A stretch of 64,000 nt of DNA from contig JAURFE010000001.1 of the NCBI GenBank assembly GCA_030827135.1, positions 1,124,368 to 1,188,367 of the forward strand, given 5' to 3'. A program made the position numbers and the translations under genes. This DNA is from Vicinamibacterales bacterium. GTDB taxonomy: Bacteria > Acidobacteriota > Vicinamibacteria > Vicinamibacterales > SCN-69-37. Numbering within the stretch: position 1 is the first letter of the stretch; every line of letters begins with the position of its first letter. This document shows, piece after piece, positions 46,141 through 55,058 of this stretch. The notes beneath the pieces are model-generated. The model worked only from the letters and a program-made list of their open reading frames with translations, was not told the DNA's origin and did not search any database.

Positions 46141-47592
46141 ATGACGACGACCGCGGCGAAACCCTCTCTGGCGCTCTCGTTGTTTCCGATCGCCGCGCTC
46201 GTCGCGCTGCTGGCCGGGTCGGTCGCGCTCTTCGGCGACGGCAACTCCGGCGGCCCGAATCAGATCGCGCTCATCCTGGCGGCGGTCGTCGCGGCCGCCG
46301 TCGGCATCCGGCTCGGCCACACCTGGAAGGATCTCGAAGCCGCCATCGTCCACGGCATTTCACTGGCGATGGGCGCCATCCTGATCCTCCTGATTGTCGG
46401 CGCGCTGATCGGTTCCTGGATCCTCGCCGGGGTGGTGCCGACGATGATCTATTACGGCCTGCAGTTGCTGACGCCGGCCATCTTCTTCCCGAGCGCGTGC
46501 CTCTTGTGCTGCCTTGTCTCTGTGGCGACCGGCAGCTCATGGACCACGGCCGGCACCGTCGGCGTCGCGCTGGTGGGCATTGCCACCGCGCAGGATCTCA
46601 ACCTCGGTCTGGCGGCCGGCGCGATCGTGTCGGGGGCCTATTTCGGCGACAAGATGTCGCCGCTCTCCGACACGACAAACCTCGCGCCCGCGATGGCCGG
46701 CACCGATCTCTTTACACACATCCGCCACATGATGTGGACCACGATCCCAAGTCTGGTGATCGCGCTCGTACTCTTCACGGTGCTGGGGCTGAGCGCCGCG
46801 GCGCCACAGGACACGACCGCGGTCAATGCGATTCTGGCGTCGCTGCGGTCGAGCTTCGTGATTGGTCCCCACCTCCTGCTGCCGGCAGTGCTGGTCATTG
46901 GTCTCGTGGTCCGAAAAGTGCCTGCGACACCCGCGCTCATCATCGGCGCGCTGACGGGATGTGTGTTCGCGGTGATCTTTCAGCCTGGCGCGGTGACCAC
47001 GCTGGCGGCCTCGCCGGACCTTCCCACCTGGGCGGCGCTTGTCAAAGGCAGCTGGCAGGCACTCGCATCCGGCTTCTCGCTGGAATCGGGCAACGCCGCC
47101 CTCGATGAACTGCTGTCACGCGGCGGCATGGGCGGCATGCTCAACACCGTGTGGCTGATTCTGTCTGCGATGACGTTTGGCGCCGTCATGGAGAAGACGG
47201 GTATGCTCGGACGGATTGCCGAATCGATTCTGTCGGCGGTTCGCGGCACGGGCAGTCTGATTTTTGCGACCCTCAGCACGTCCATCGGCATGAACGTGCT
47301 GGCCTCGGATCAATACATCGCCATCGTCCTGCCGGGACGGATGTTCCGTGCTGAATTCGCGCGGCGAGGCCTGGCCCCGCAGAACCTGTCGCGCTGCCTG
47401 GAAGATTCGGGCACGATGACGTCGGCTCTTGTCCCGTGGAACACGTGTGGCGCCTTTATGGCGCAAACGCTCGGTGTTGCCACCATGGCGTACGCGCCCT
47501 ACGCATTCCTCAACATCATGAACCCAATCATCTCTGCGATTTACGGGTTCACCGGATTCTCAATCACGAAGCTCGACAAGGACGAACAGTGA
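46141..47592 (+). CDS. nhaC: Na+/H+ antiporter, NhaC family
   Basis: A 483-residue inner-membrane protein with about 11-12 hydrophobic helices. NhaC-type segments are seen: ILLIVGALIGSWILAGVVPT, VATGSSWTTAGTVGVALVGI, IVSGAYFGDKMSPLSDTTNL, ASDQYIAIVLPGRMF, and EDSGTMTSALVPWNTCGAFM near the end. Exchanges sodium for protons. ATG 46141 lies only 24 bp from the divergent CoA-transferase start. A TATCAT at 46126-46131 would give a nearly leaderless mRNA, which is weak evidence. Confidence 0.93.
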   Translation: MTTTAAKPSLALSLFPIAALVALLAGSVALFGDGNSGGPNQIALILAAVVAAAVGIRLGHTWKDLEAAIVHGISLAMGAILILLIVGALIGSWILAGVVPTMIYYGLQLLTPAIFFPSACLLCCLVSVATGSSWTTAGTVGVALVGIATAQDLNLGLAAGAIVSGAYFGDKMSPLSDTTNLAPAMAGTDLFTHIRHMMWTTIPSLVIALVLFTVLGLSAAAPQDTTAVNAILASLRSSFVIGPHLLLPAVLVIGLVVRKVPATPALIIGALTGCVFAVIFQPGAVTTLAASPDLPTWAALVKGSWQALASGFSLESGNAALDELLSRGGMGGMLNTVWLILSAMTFGAVMEKTGMLGRIAESILSAVRGTGSLIFATLSTSIGMNVLASDQYIAIVLPGRMFRAEFARRGLAPQNLSRCLEDSGTMTSALVPWNTCGAFMAQTLGVATMAYAPYAFLNIMNPIISAIYGFTGFSITKLDKDEQ

Positions 47593-47603
47593 GGGGCAGC
47601 CCT

Positions 47604-47640
47604 GTGAAAAAGACGTCGGGTGTCTTTTTCACTTTTTCAC
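47604..47640. terminator. Palindrome copy 3 (family AAGACGTCGGGTGTC), probable bidirectional terminator
   Basis: GTGAAAAAGAC / GTCTTTTTCAC, an 11-bp perfect stem around the loop GTCGGGT (47604-47632), followed by a second TTTTTCAC. The duplication lets the left arm pair in two registers. It lies between convergent nhaC and the propeller gene, and the latter's stop codon (TCA at 47637-47639) falls in the second TTTTTCAC. The T-tract makes a terminator role plausible. Confidence 0.8.
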
Positions 47641-48641
47641 AGGCGCCACAACGTGTCGTTGGAGGCGAGCACGAGCCCGCCGTCGGGATGGCTCGCAACG
47701 CCGACCAGCTGCGGAGCGGCCACGATCAACTCCGGCTCGGGCGCGCGCGTGGTCATATCAATGCGATACAGCCCGGCCGACCCGGCCAGCGCATCCACGA
47801 CAAACATCGTGCCGGTCGAGTCGAAGGTCAGCCCTTGCGGTCGTCCCAACCCGGTGTACCAGGCGTCGACCTGGCGTGTCGGCGTGATTCGATAAATCGT
47901 GTCCCGTGACGCAAGCGTCGGCGCGGTGACATACAGACAGTCATCGGGCCCCATCGCCAGATGAAAGGCCGCCACACTCGGCGGCAGCAGCGCAAACGTG
48001 TCCACCTGCCGGCTGGCCTCCGGCGTGGCACCCGGGGACACCCGGAAGATGGACCCGGCGCGATCCCCGACATACAACGCCCCGTCCCGCCCGAAGGCCA
48101 GCCCCGTTGCCACTCCGAGTTCCGACGCATAGACCTCTGACTCGCCGCGCGGATTCACGCGATACACCACCCCTTCGAATCGGCTCGAAACGTAGACGGC
48201 GTCATCGGGTCCAAGCGCCAGAGACGTGGGATTCGCAATCTCAACAGCGAGGGCCTCGCGCGCGCCGTCGGGCGCGATGCGATACAGCGGCGTCGCGGAC
48301 TTGTTGTCACGGGTGCCGCTCTGCGTCGCGTAGATGGTGCCGTTCGGCACACACACCGGGCTGTCGACCTGATGAATGTCGGTGGCCAGCGTCCGCGCCA
48401 CGTCCACGACGAGCGTGTCGCCGGTCACGCCGTCCACCCGCACGGGCGTCGGACCGCCCTCACACGCTGCAGGCACGATCACCGAGATCGCGCGCGCCGC
48501 CGCGGCCACGACGCGTGCCTCCACCGCACCGAACCACACACGGGGTGGACCATCGGCCGGCACGGGCAGGCGAAAGCCGGTGAGCTCAAGGCGGGCCCCC
48601 GGGGTGGCCCCGCGGGGATAACAGGCGGACAGGGCTGACAC
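47637..48641 (-). CDS. IPT/TIG-like plus NHL/SMP-30-type beta-propeller protein
   Basis: A 334-residue protein. The first 80 residues look like an IPT/TIG immunoglobulin-like domain (GATPGARLELTGFRLP, VIVPAACEGGPTPVRV). The rest is a beta-propeller with repeating blades (LALGPDDAVYVSSRFEGVVY, LAFGRDGALYVGDRAGSIFR, LTFDSTGTMFVVDALAG). No signal peptide is visible at the GTG start, which lies four bases after the HNH gene stop. Such propellers can bind ligands or act as lactonases; no catalytic residues can be assigned. Confidence 0.82.
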   Translation of the reverse strand: MSALSACYPRGATPGARLELTGFRLPVPADGPPRVWFGAVEARVVAAAARAISVIVPAACEGGPTPVRVDGVTGDTLVVDVARTLATDIHQVDSPVCVPNGTIYATQSGTRDNKSATPLYRIAPDGAREALAVEIANPTSLALGPDDAVYVSSRFEGVVYRVNPRGESEVYASELGVATGLAFGRDGALYVGDRAGSIFRVSPGATPEASRQVDTFALLPPSVAAFHLAMGPDDCLYVTAPTLASRDTIYRITPTRQVDAWYTGLGRPQGLTFDSTGTMFVVDALAGSAGLYRIDMTTRAPEPELIVAAPQLVGVASHPDGGLVLASNDTLWRL

Positions 48642-48645
48642 AGAT

Positions 48646-49179
48646 TCAGGCGTCGTCGAGTTCGACGTTCCAGTAGACGTAGTCGCGCCAGCTTTCGGGT
48701 GCGTTGCGCAACCCGAACGTGATGCGAATGGCCGGGGCCTTGTCAGGCCGCTTCGGCGGGCGAATCAGGTGCATGTGCGCCTGCGCCGGCGTACGCCCGC
48801 CCTTGCGCCGATTGCACCCGACGCAACAGGTGACGATGTTCTCCCAGTTTTTGCGACCACCCTGCGCCACCGGCACCACGTGGTCGAAGGTCAATTCAGC
48901 GGACGGAAAAATGTCGCCGCAGTACTGGCAGCGGTGATTGTCGCGTGCGTAGATGTTCACGCGCGAAAACGGCACGTAGTCCAGCCGGCGTCGCACACGG
49001 ATGCGGCGCAGCAGCCGAATCACGGACGGCAACTTCATGCTGAACGTCACCGCGCGGATCTCGCGGTCGTACACGGACACGATTTCGACCTTGCCCTGGC
49101 ACCAGAGCATGATCGCTTTCTGCCAATGCACGACCTTGAGCGGCTCGTACGTCGCGTTGAGCAGCAGGGTCTGTTCCAT
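48646..49179 (-). CDS. HNH endonuclease family protein
   Basis: A 177-residue protein. The C-terminal part is an HNH domain with zinc cysteines (RCQYCG and CVGCNRRKGGRTP) and the core FDHVVPVAQGGRKNWENIVT. The N-terminal half (MEQTLLLNATYEPLKVVHWQ, AIMLWCQGKVEIV) matches the common stand-alone bacterial HNH family found in many genomes with unknown role. I chose ATG 49179, where the family usually begins, rather than 49209. No restriction or phage genes are nearby. Confidence 0.9.
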   Translation of the reverse strand: MEQTLLLNATYEPLKVVHWQKAIMLWCQGKVEIVSVYDREIRAVTFSMKLPSVIRLLRRIRVRRRLDYVPFSRVNIYARDNHRCQYCGDIFPSAELTFDHVVPVAQGGRKNWENIVTCCVGCNRRKGGRTPAQAHMHLIRPPKRPDKAPAIRITFGLRNAPESWRDYVYWNVELDDA

Positions 49180-49330
49180 AGTCCCGACCGGCTCATTGTC
49201 GGGCAGCACCTGCGGCCTGTCAAGGAGCGGTCAGCTGTAACGTCCCTGTACACAAAGGGTTACATCGAAGGTCACAGACGTACTTCCCCGGGGGTGGCGG
49301 CGTGCCTCTCAGCGACCGATAAGGCCCCTC

Positions 49331-49882
49331 GTGAGGGGTGCCCGTCGCCTCGTGGTTCGTGTGGTTGTCGCCGGGGCTATGGCGGCATCGTCGGCGGCGT
49401 GTGCGGCGCACGCCCGCCCCACGACTCCCGGTCTGCTGCCGTTTCCGATGCCGGCGTCGCCCGCGGCGTTTCGGCCGGCATCGGCGGTTGTCACCACACG
49501 GCCGGTACTGCGAGACGACGTATTGCAAACCGCCCTGGCGTACCGTGGCGCGCCCTACCGATTTGGCGGTGACGACCCGGGGTCGGGATTTGATTGCAGC
49601 GGGTTCATCCAGTTTGTGTTTGGGACCCATGCGGTGAGTGTGCCGCGCACGACGGCCGGGCAGTTTCAGATCGGACGGCGGGTCGGAGCGGGCGACATCC
49701 AGGCCGGCGACCTCGTGTTTTTTTCCACCGTCGCGCCCGGTGCTTCGCATGTGGGCCTGGCGTTAAGCGCCGACGAATTTGTGCATGCGCCGGCCGCGTC
49801 CGGTGTCGTGCGCGTCGAACGGTTGCAGGCGTCCTACTGGCGGGCGCGATTTGTCGGCGCCCGTCGGCTCTTCAGCGAATGA
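49331..49882 (+). CDS. NlpC/P60-family cell-wall hydrolase, probable lipoprotein
   Basis: A 183-residue protein. The N-terminal hydrophobic segment ends in a possible lipobox (SSAAC). The catalytic domain has Cys in DCSGFIQFVFG, His in SHVGLALSADEFVHA, and YRGAPYRFGGDDPGSGFDCS. The family cuts peptide stems of peptidoglycan. It starts at GTG 49331. Its 3' end overlaps the convergent mtgA gene by 11 bp, which leaves no room for a terminator between these two wall genes. Confidence 0.9.
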   Translation: MRGARRLVVRVVVAGAMAASSAACAAHARPTTPGLLPFPMPASPAAFRPASAVVTTRPVLRDDVLQTALAYRGAPYRFGGDDPGSGFDCSGFIQFVFGTHAVSVPRTTAGQFQIGRRVGAGDIQAGDLVFFSTVAPGASHVGLALSADEFVHAPAASGVVRVERLQASYWRARFVGARRLFSE

Positions 49883-50630
49883 TGATCGGGGCGGTTGGCA
49901 GCGCCGGTGGAGCGGGCGTGGCCGGCTGGACCGGCGTATCGGGCGGCGTGGCGGTTCCCATACGCCGGAGAATCAGCGCCTGCCGGCGCAGGAGCCGCGC
50001 ATTGGGCCGCGACGGACTGTAGACGCGCGGGTTGATGATCGCGCCGGCGAGCATCGCCGCCTGGGCGGGCGACAGGGCGGCCGCTGAGACGCCAAAGTGC
50101 GCGCGTGCCGCCGCCTCCGCGCCCCAGATGCCGTCACCCCACTCGATGAGATTCAGATACAGCTCAAAGATGCGGCGTTTCGAGAGCTCCGCCTCCAGCC
50201 GACGCGTGATGAAAAGTTCGCGCACCTTGCGGTACGGGTTGCGCGAAGGCGAGAGATACAGGTTCTTCGCCAGTTGCTGCGTGATGGTGGAGGCTCCGCG
50301 CGCAAACTCGCCGCGCGTCCAGTTGACTTCAAGCGAGGCGCGGATCTCGTCGAAGTCCAGGCCCTCGTGGTCCCAGAACGCGGAATCTTCCGCCACGGTG
50401 ACGGCGCGCTTCAGATGGGGCGAGATGCGATCGTAACTGACCCACCGGTGCTGCATCTTCAACGCGCGGCCTGCATCGGCGGCCTGCGCAGCCCGCAGTT
50501 CCCTGAAGGCTGTGGTCGCCGGGGGCTGGCGTCGTAAGGCGCGGACGTCCGGCAGCGTGATCCACGTGTAGCTGACGGTGGCGAACGCGACAGCCATCGC
50601 GGCCACGGTCCACCGAAGCGCGCGACGCAT
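49872..50630 (-). CDS. mtgA: Monofunctional peptidoglycan glycosyltransferase
   Basis: A 252-residue protein. A single N-terminal membrane helix (WTVAAMAVAFATVSYTWITL) is followed by a GT51 domain: catalytic Glu in VAEDSAFWDHEGLDFDEI, RGASTITQQLAKNLYLSPSR, KVRELFITRRLEAELSKRRI and LYLNLIEWGDGIWGAEAAAR. It polymerises lipid II into glycan strands. There is no transpeptidase domain. The C-terminus ends with a proline-rich tail (TPPDTPVQPATPAPPALP). The ATG shares a base with the M48 protease stop (TGATG). Confidence 0.94.
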   Translation of the reverse strand: MRRALRWTVAAMAVAFATVSYTWITLPDVRALRRQPPATTAFRELRAAQAADAGRALKMQHRWVSYDRISPHLKRAVTVAEDSAFWDHEGLDFDEIRASLEVNWTRGEFARGASTITQQLAKNLYLSPSRNPYRKVRELFITRRLEAELSKRRIFELYLNLIEWGDGIWGAEAAARAHFGVSAAALSPAQAAMLAGAIINPRVYSPSRPNARLLRRQALILRRMGTATPPDTPVQPATPAPPALPTAPIIIR

Positions 50631-52072
50631 CAGCCTCCGATCACCACACGCAGCCGCGCGCCGACCGCGGGTGTTGAGGCGGGATCCGCCCCGTTCATGA
50701 TCGCGAGCGCAGAAGCGCCGATGGCCCGTCCGGAGAGCGCCTGTGCGAGAGACGCCCAGGTGTCGCCGGCACGCGCCGTGTGGAAGTCGATGCGCGCGGG
50801 CTGTACGCGATCGGCCTCCGCCTGGGACAGCGCGCGGAAACTGCCGATGGCCTCGCGAAACAGGCCGTCCGCCCTGGAGAACGCGGTATCGGTCGCCAGC
50901 CCCGCGAGCTGATACAACCGTCCGCCGTGCGCGATGTACGCGACGCGCGCGGTAAACGCCTCGGTGCCGGCTCCCCCGCGGAACACGCCGACAAACGCGG
51001 GGAGTCCATTGATCGTGGTGGAGTCTCCGGAGACTTCGGTCATCTTGGCCGATGCCATCCGCGCGCGGCCGGCCTGCGACGGCCCCTGCCCTCCCGCATC
51101 GACCACCTCGAGCAACACCGCCATCGTGTCGTCGCCGGACGGCTGCGCGGTGACCTGCGCGGCGCCGTTGGACACCTGCCACTGATCCGGAAACCGCAGT
51201 GCAAACCGCATGATCGGATGCAGAAAATCACGCCCGCGCAGGATGCCCTGTTCACGGCTGTCGCCGAAGACGAGACCATCAAGGCGCCGCGCAAACTCGT
51301 CGGCGTTCACGCGGGTCGAGGATGCCGTGCGCGCGGCGGTGGCGATTTCGTCGACACGCTGCACCCGGTCGGCAGGCAGTGGATGGGTCGAGAGAAAGTT
51401 CGGTACACCGCGGCTCGATCCACCGGCCTCCGACAGGCGCCCCAGCGTCGTCAGCATCCCGGCCATTCCCGACGGATTCCAGCCGGTGCCGGCGGCATAA
51501 CCGACCCCGAGTTTGTCGGCTTCGAATTCGGCATCGCGCCCGTGCTTCAGAAACAGCAGCCCCAGCGAGAGTTCGGCGGCGTCAAACCAGGCGGCCTTGT
51601 CGGGCGGCGCCAGAATCCGGCCGGCGAACACACCGGCGCCCAGCACCTGTTGCCTCGAGTACGCCGTCGCGCCATGTTTGGCGGTGACGTGTGCAATCTC
51701 ATGGCCGAGCACATTGGCCATCTCGGCTTCGTTCCTGAGGAACGGCAGGATGCCGCGGGTCAGGTAGATGTACCCGCCGGGCAACGCGAAGGCGTTGATC
51801 GCCGATGCGTCCACCACAGCGAACGACCAGGGCAACTGTGGACGATGGGATCGCTTTGCGATCGCCTGCCCGACGCGATTGACGTACTCCTGCCACGCCG
51901 GATCCCCGTAGAGCCCCATCTCCTGGCGCACCTGACCGTCAGCCTCTTTGCCGAGGGCCACCTCGCTGCTCTCGGACAAAATGTTGAACTGGCGACGACC
52001 GGTGGCAGGATTGGTGGCACACGCGATGGCAGTCGACGCGACGAGCACCACAGCGGTCAGCGTGTATTTCAT
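50630..52072 (-). CDS. M48-family metalloprotease lipoprotein with LysM-like C-terminus
   Basis: A 480-residue protein. Signal peptide with possible lipobox (AIAC, Cys18). The peptidase domain has the zinc motif HEIAH (124-128) in NVLGHEIAHVTAKH, and the third ligand in EFEADKLGVGYA. The C-terminal 50 residues look like a LysM-type wall-binding domain (HTARAGDTWASLAQAL, ALAIMNGADP). The family (BepA/LoiP-like) degrades misassembled outer-membrane proteins. I chose ATG 52072, preceded by GGGAG. It lies 14 bp after the aminotransferase gene. Confidence 0.92.
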   Translation of the reverse strand: MKYTLTAVVLVASTAIACATNPATGRRQFNILSESSEVALGKEADGQVRQEMGLYGDPAWQEYVNRVGQAIAKRSHRPQLPWSFAVVDASAINAFALPGGYIYLTRGILPFLRNEAEMANVLGHEIAHVTAKHGATAYSRQQVLGAGVFAGRILAPPDKAAWFDAAELSLGLLFLKHGRDAEFEADKLGVGYAAGTGWNPSGMAGMLTTLGRLSEAGGSSRGVPNFLSTHPLPADRVQRVDEIATAARTASSTRVNADEFARRLDGLVFGDSREQGILRGRDFLHPIMRFALRFPDQWQVSNGAAQVTAQPSGDDTMAVLLEVVDAGGQGPSQAGRARMASAKMTEVSGDSTTINGLPAFVGVFRGGAGTEAFTARVAYIAHGGRLYQLAGLATDTAFSRADGLFREAIGSFRALSQAEADRVQPARIDFHTARAGDTWASLAQALSGRAIGASALAIMNGADPASTPAVGARLRVVIGG

Positions 52073-52086
52073 ACGGCTCCCGGGAT

Positions 52087-53193
52087 TCACTTCGGACGTT
52101 TACGACCGAGCGCCTCCGCGAGCGCGGACACGACGCGGTCAACATTGGCGAGCGTCGCGCCGGATCCCATCAGTCCGATCCGCCAGACCCGGCCGGCAAG
52201 CGGGCCCAGCCCGGCGCCGATTTCGATGCCGTGTGTCGTCAGCAACCGGGCCCGCACGGCTTTTTCGTCGATGCCCGGAGGGATGCGCACCGCGTTGAGG
52301 CTGATCAGACGATGCGGCGGGTCGGGGAACAACTCAAGGCCAATGACCGCCAACTGTGCAACCAGCGCATCGTGAGCCGCCTGATGACGAGCCCATCGCG
52401 CTTCCAACCCCTCCTCGAACAACTCGGTAAGCGCCGTGTGCAGCGCAAACACGAGCGGAGAGGAGATGGTGTGATGATACTGCCGCCGCACCCAAAAGGC
52501 CTCAAGTTGTGCAAAATCGCACGCGTAGCTGTGGCACGTCGGCGACGCGTGACGCGCGCGCGGCGACACGGTGATCGGCGAAAGTCCCGGTGGTGCGCCG
52601 AGTCCTTTTTGTCCGCACGAGTAAACGACATCGGCGTCCCAGGCCGACACATCCACAGGAATGGTGCCAAGCGACGTGACGGCATCCACCACAAAGAGGG
52701 CTTCACGGCGACGCACCAGTGGCGCGATCGCTTCAACGGGATTGCGGACGCCGGTGGATGTCTCGCCGTGCACCATCGCCACCACATCGAAGCGCGCATC
52801 CACCAGCGCACGCTCCACCAGCGCGGGATCCACGGATCGTCCCCACTCGACGTGCAGCCGTTCGACATAGGCGCCGCTGCGCGCGAAGACCTGCGCGAGC
52901 CGCTCGCCGAAGTACCCCGTCACGATCGCGAGCACCGTCATGCCGGGCTCGATCAGATTCATCGCGGCCGCATCCATGGCCGCAGTGCCGGTGCCGGAGA
53001 CGGCAATGCTCAGATTCGCGTCCGGCGCGTGAAAGACGCGCCCCAGCATGCCGCGCACGTCATCGAGCAGATCGAGCACGTCGGGATCGAGATGGGAGCG
53101 GGGCGGAGCCGAGAGCGCCTGCATCACACGCGCAGACACCGGCGAGGGCCCGGGTCCGAGGAGCAGTCGGTCAGAGGTCGGAAGCGTCGCCAT
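52087..53193 (-). CDS. Class V aminotransferase, alanine/serine-glyoxylate type
   Basis: A 368-residue PLP enzyme. The start LLLGPGPSPVSARVMQALSA is typical of the alanine-glyoxylate group. SGTGTAAMDAAAMNLIEPGM, VDAVTSLGTIPVDVSAWDAD and the PLP-lysine segment SCGQKGLGAPPGLS follow. It would convert glyoxylate to glycine, with alanine or serine as donor. It overlaps the HOGA-like aldolase gene (TAATG), which would make glyoxylate, so a linked pathway is likely. Substrate is inferred. Confidence 0.92.
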   Translation of the reverse strand: MATLPTSDRLLLGPGPSPVSARVMQALSAPPRSHLDPDVLDLLDDVRGMLGRVFHAPDANLSIAVSGTGTAAMDAAAMNLIEPGMTVLAIVTGYFGERLAQVFARSGAYVERLHVEWGRSVDPALVERALVDARFDVVAMVHGETSTGVRNPVEAIAPLVRRREALFVVDAVTSLGTIPVDVSAWDADVVYSCGQKGLGAPPGLSPITVSPRARHASPTCHSYACDFAQLEAFWVRRQYHHTISSPLVFALHTALTELFEEGLEARWARHQAAHDALVAQLAVIGLELFPDPPHRLISLNAVRIPPGIDEKAVRARLLTTHGIEIGAGLGPLAGRVWRIGLMGSGATLANVDRVVSALAEALGRKRPK

Positions 53194-54077
53194 TACCGCC
53201 ACTCCTCGAGCGCCGCACGAATTTCGTCGGCGGCTTTGGATCCGACCGGCAGAAGCGGAGGCCGGACCGGGCCACCGGGGAATCCGAGTTCGCCCAGCGC
53301 AAACTTCAATCCGGCAACGCTGTGCACGCTCGACACCAACTGCGCGATCGGCAGCAGGCGCTGTTGAAGCGTGCGGGCGTCCTCGTGGCGCCCCGCCTGC
53401 GCATGGTCCCACAACATCGCGCACACATCGGGCAGCAGGTTCGCTACCGCGATGATCGCGCCGCGGGCCCCCATCATCCACGCGGGATAGGCGACCGGGG
53501 CCCAGCCGGACAACACCGCAAACCGGTCGGGCCGGACCATGGCGAACTGCGCGTGCCGCTCAAGGTCGTTGCTGGTTTCCTTGATGCCGATGACGTTGGG
53601 GTGCTCGGCCAGAGCACGAACCGTGGCCGAGGTGAAGCTGAAGCCGGCCATGCCGGGCACGTTGTAGAGCATGGTCGGCACTGGTGACGCGTCGGCCACC
53701 GCGCGGTAGTGCGCCACGAGCGCATCGTGTGTCATCTGTGTTTTGAAGAACGAGGGCGCGCGCACCAGGACCACATCTGCGCCGCGGTCGCCGGCCCGGC
53801 GGCACGCCGCGATCGTCGCCCGGGTCGACTCGCGCCCGGTGCCGACGATCAGGACGCGGTCGCGGGGCACAACCGCCCGTGCGGTCTCCACAATCGCGTC
53901 GGCTTCCGGCTCCTCGAGCAGGCCGGCTTCGGCGTTGGACCCGAGCACCAGCGCGCCCGCCAGCGGCGCGGCGGACAGCCGGGTCAGCTGGGCGCGCAGG
54001 GCGCCAAGGTCAACATCACCCGTCGCCGGATCAAACGGTGTCGGCACCGGAGGAAATACACCACGAAGAGTCACCAC
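53193..54077 (-). CDS. DapA-superfamily aldolase, 4-hydroxy-2-oxoglutarate aldolase (HOGA)-like
   Basis: A 294-residue TIM-barrel lyase. The Schiff-base lysine lies in VIGIKETSNDLER and the catalytic tyrosine in MLYNVPG. Several stretches resemble mammalian HOGA1 more than DapA: GTGRESTRAT, AHYRAVADASPVPTMLYNVP and GGPVRPPLLPV. HOGA splits 4-hydroxy-2-oxoglutarate, from hydroxyproline breakdown, into pyruvate and glyoxylate. An ordinary DapA role cannot be excluded. It lies 9 bp after the ABC permease gene and is coupled to a glyoxylate aminotransferase. Confidence 0.88.
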   Translation of the reverse strand: MVTLRGVFPPVPTPFDPATGDVDLGALRAQLTRLSAAPLAGALVLGSNAEAGLLEEPEADAIVETARAVVPRDRVLIVGTGRESTRATIAACRRAGDRGADVVLVRAPSFFKTQMTHDALVAHYRAVADASPVPTMLYNVPGMAGFSFTSATVRALAEHPNVIGIKETSNDLERHAQFAMVRPDRFAVLSGWAPVAYPAWMMGARGAIIAVANLLPDVCAMLWDHAQAGRHEDARTLQQRLLPIAQLVSSVHSVAGLKFALGELGFPGGPVRPPLLPVGSKAADEIRAALEEWR

Positions 54078-54086
54078 GCCCGGAGG

Positions 54087-55058
54087 CTATCGAGGTGGCT
54101 CGGCGGTGTCAACGCTCTGGCCGCCCGCGAGCTGCTGGAGCGCGAGCACAAAGACAAACAGCAGGACCGCCGGACTCAGGGTCCACGGCGCCAGTTGCAT
54201 GGCCGACACGCTCGACGCCTCCTTCAGCATGAGCCCCCAGCTGGGCTGGGGCTCCGGGAACCCCAGCCCCAGGAAGGAGATCGTGGACTCGGCGATCAGG
54301 AGCGCCGGAACCAGCAGCACAAATTCCACGCGAAGAAACCCGTAGGCCGCCGGCACCAGGTGCCCCAGCAACCGCAGCCGGCCGGCGCCAATGGCCAGCG
54401 CCGCTTCCGCGTAGTCGCGACGCCGCTCGGTGGCCACGATGGCGCGCACACCCCGCGCCACATGGGGCCACCCGGCAGTCGCAAAGAGGACCGTCAGCAA
54501 CAGGAACACGACGGGAGCGTCGAGCACGACGGGCATCAGCGACCGGAGGACCAGCACGAGATACACCGCGGGCAGGACGATCACAAAGTCCGCGATGGAC
54601 GTCACGGCGATATCGATCCATCCGCGAATCGCGCCCGCCAGCGCCCCGAGCAGAACGCCCACCACGAGCGCGCCCAGCGCACCGGCCATCGCCACACCAA
54701 TCGACAGCCGGGCGCCGTGCCACACGCGCGACCAGATATCGCGCCCGAGGCTGTCAGCCCCCAGCCACAGCAGAGGCCCGGCGGCCGCGTCCACGGAGAC
54801 CAGCCGCCCGTCAGCCAACCACCGCAGCGGCACCCGCACCGAGACATCGTCGGCATACCGCCGGGACACGCGGTCCACAAGGACCTGCCTGTAGATGAAC
54901 GGCGCGTGCCAGCCGTCGGCGGCGAGCAGGCGCACCCGCGTGGGCGGCGCATACGATCGATCCGCAAACTGCACCCACGGGTCCTGGGGACTCACCCACG
55001 GGGCCGCAAGGGCGCCGAACGCCAGGACACCGACGACCCCCCACGCCGCGCGACGCAT
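54087..55058 (-). CDS. Peptide-type ABC transporter permease (DppC-like)
   Basis: A 323-residue inner-membrane protein with about six helices. It has the DppC/OppC layout: an N-terminal helix, a periplasmic segment (LLWLGADSLGRDIWSRVWHG), then the binding-protein-dependent permease core with the ATPase-contact loop (DYAEAALAIGAGRLRLLGHL). STISFLGLGFPEPQPSWGLM is typical. The ATG shares a base with the DppB-like stop (TGATG). No ATPase gene is in this operon, so it must use one encoded elsewhere. Confidence 0.92.
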   Translation of the reverse strand: MRRAAWGVVGVLAFGALAAPWVSPQDPWVQFADRSYAPPTRVRLLAADGWHAPFIYRQVLVDRVSRRYADDVSVRVPLRWLADGRLVSVDAAAGPLLWLGADSLGRDIWSRVWHGARLSIGVAMAGALGALVVGVLLGALAGAIRGWIDIAVTSIADFVIVLPAVYLVLVLRSLMPVVLDAPVVFLLLTVLFATAGWPHVARGVRAIVATERRRDYAEAALAIGAGRLRLLGHLVPAAYGFLRVEFVLLVPALLIAESTISFLGLGFPEPQPSWGLMLKEASSVSAMQLAPWTLSPAVLLFVFVLALQQLAGGQSVDTAEPPR

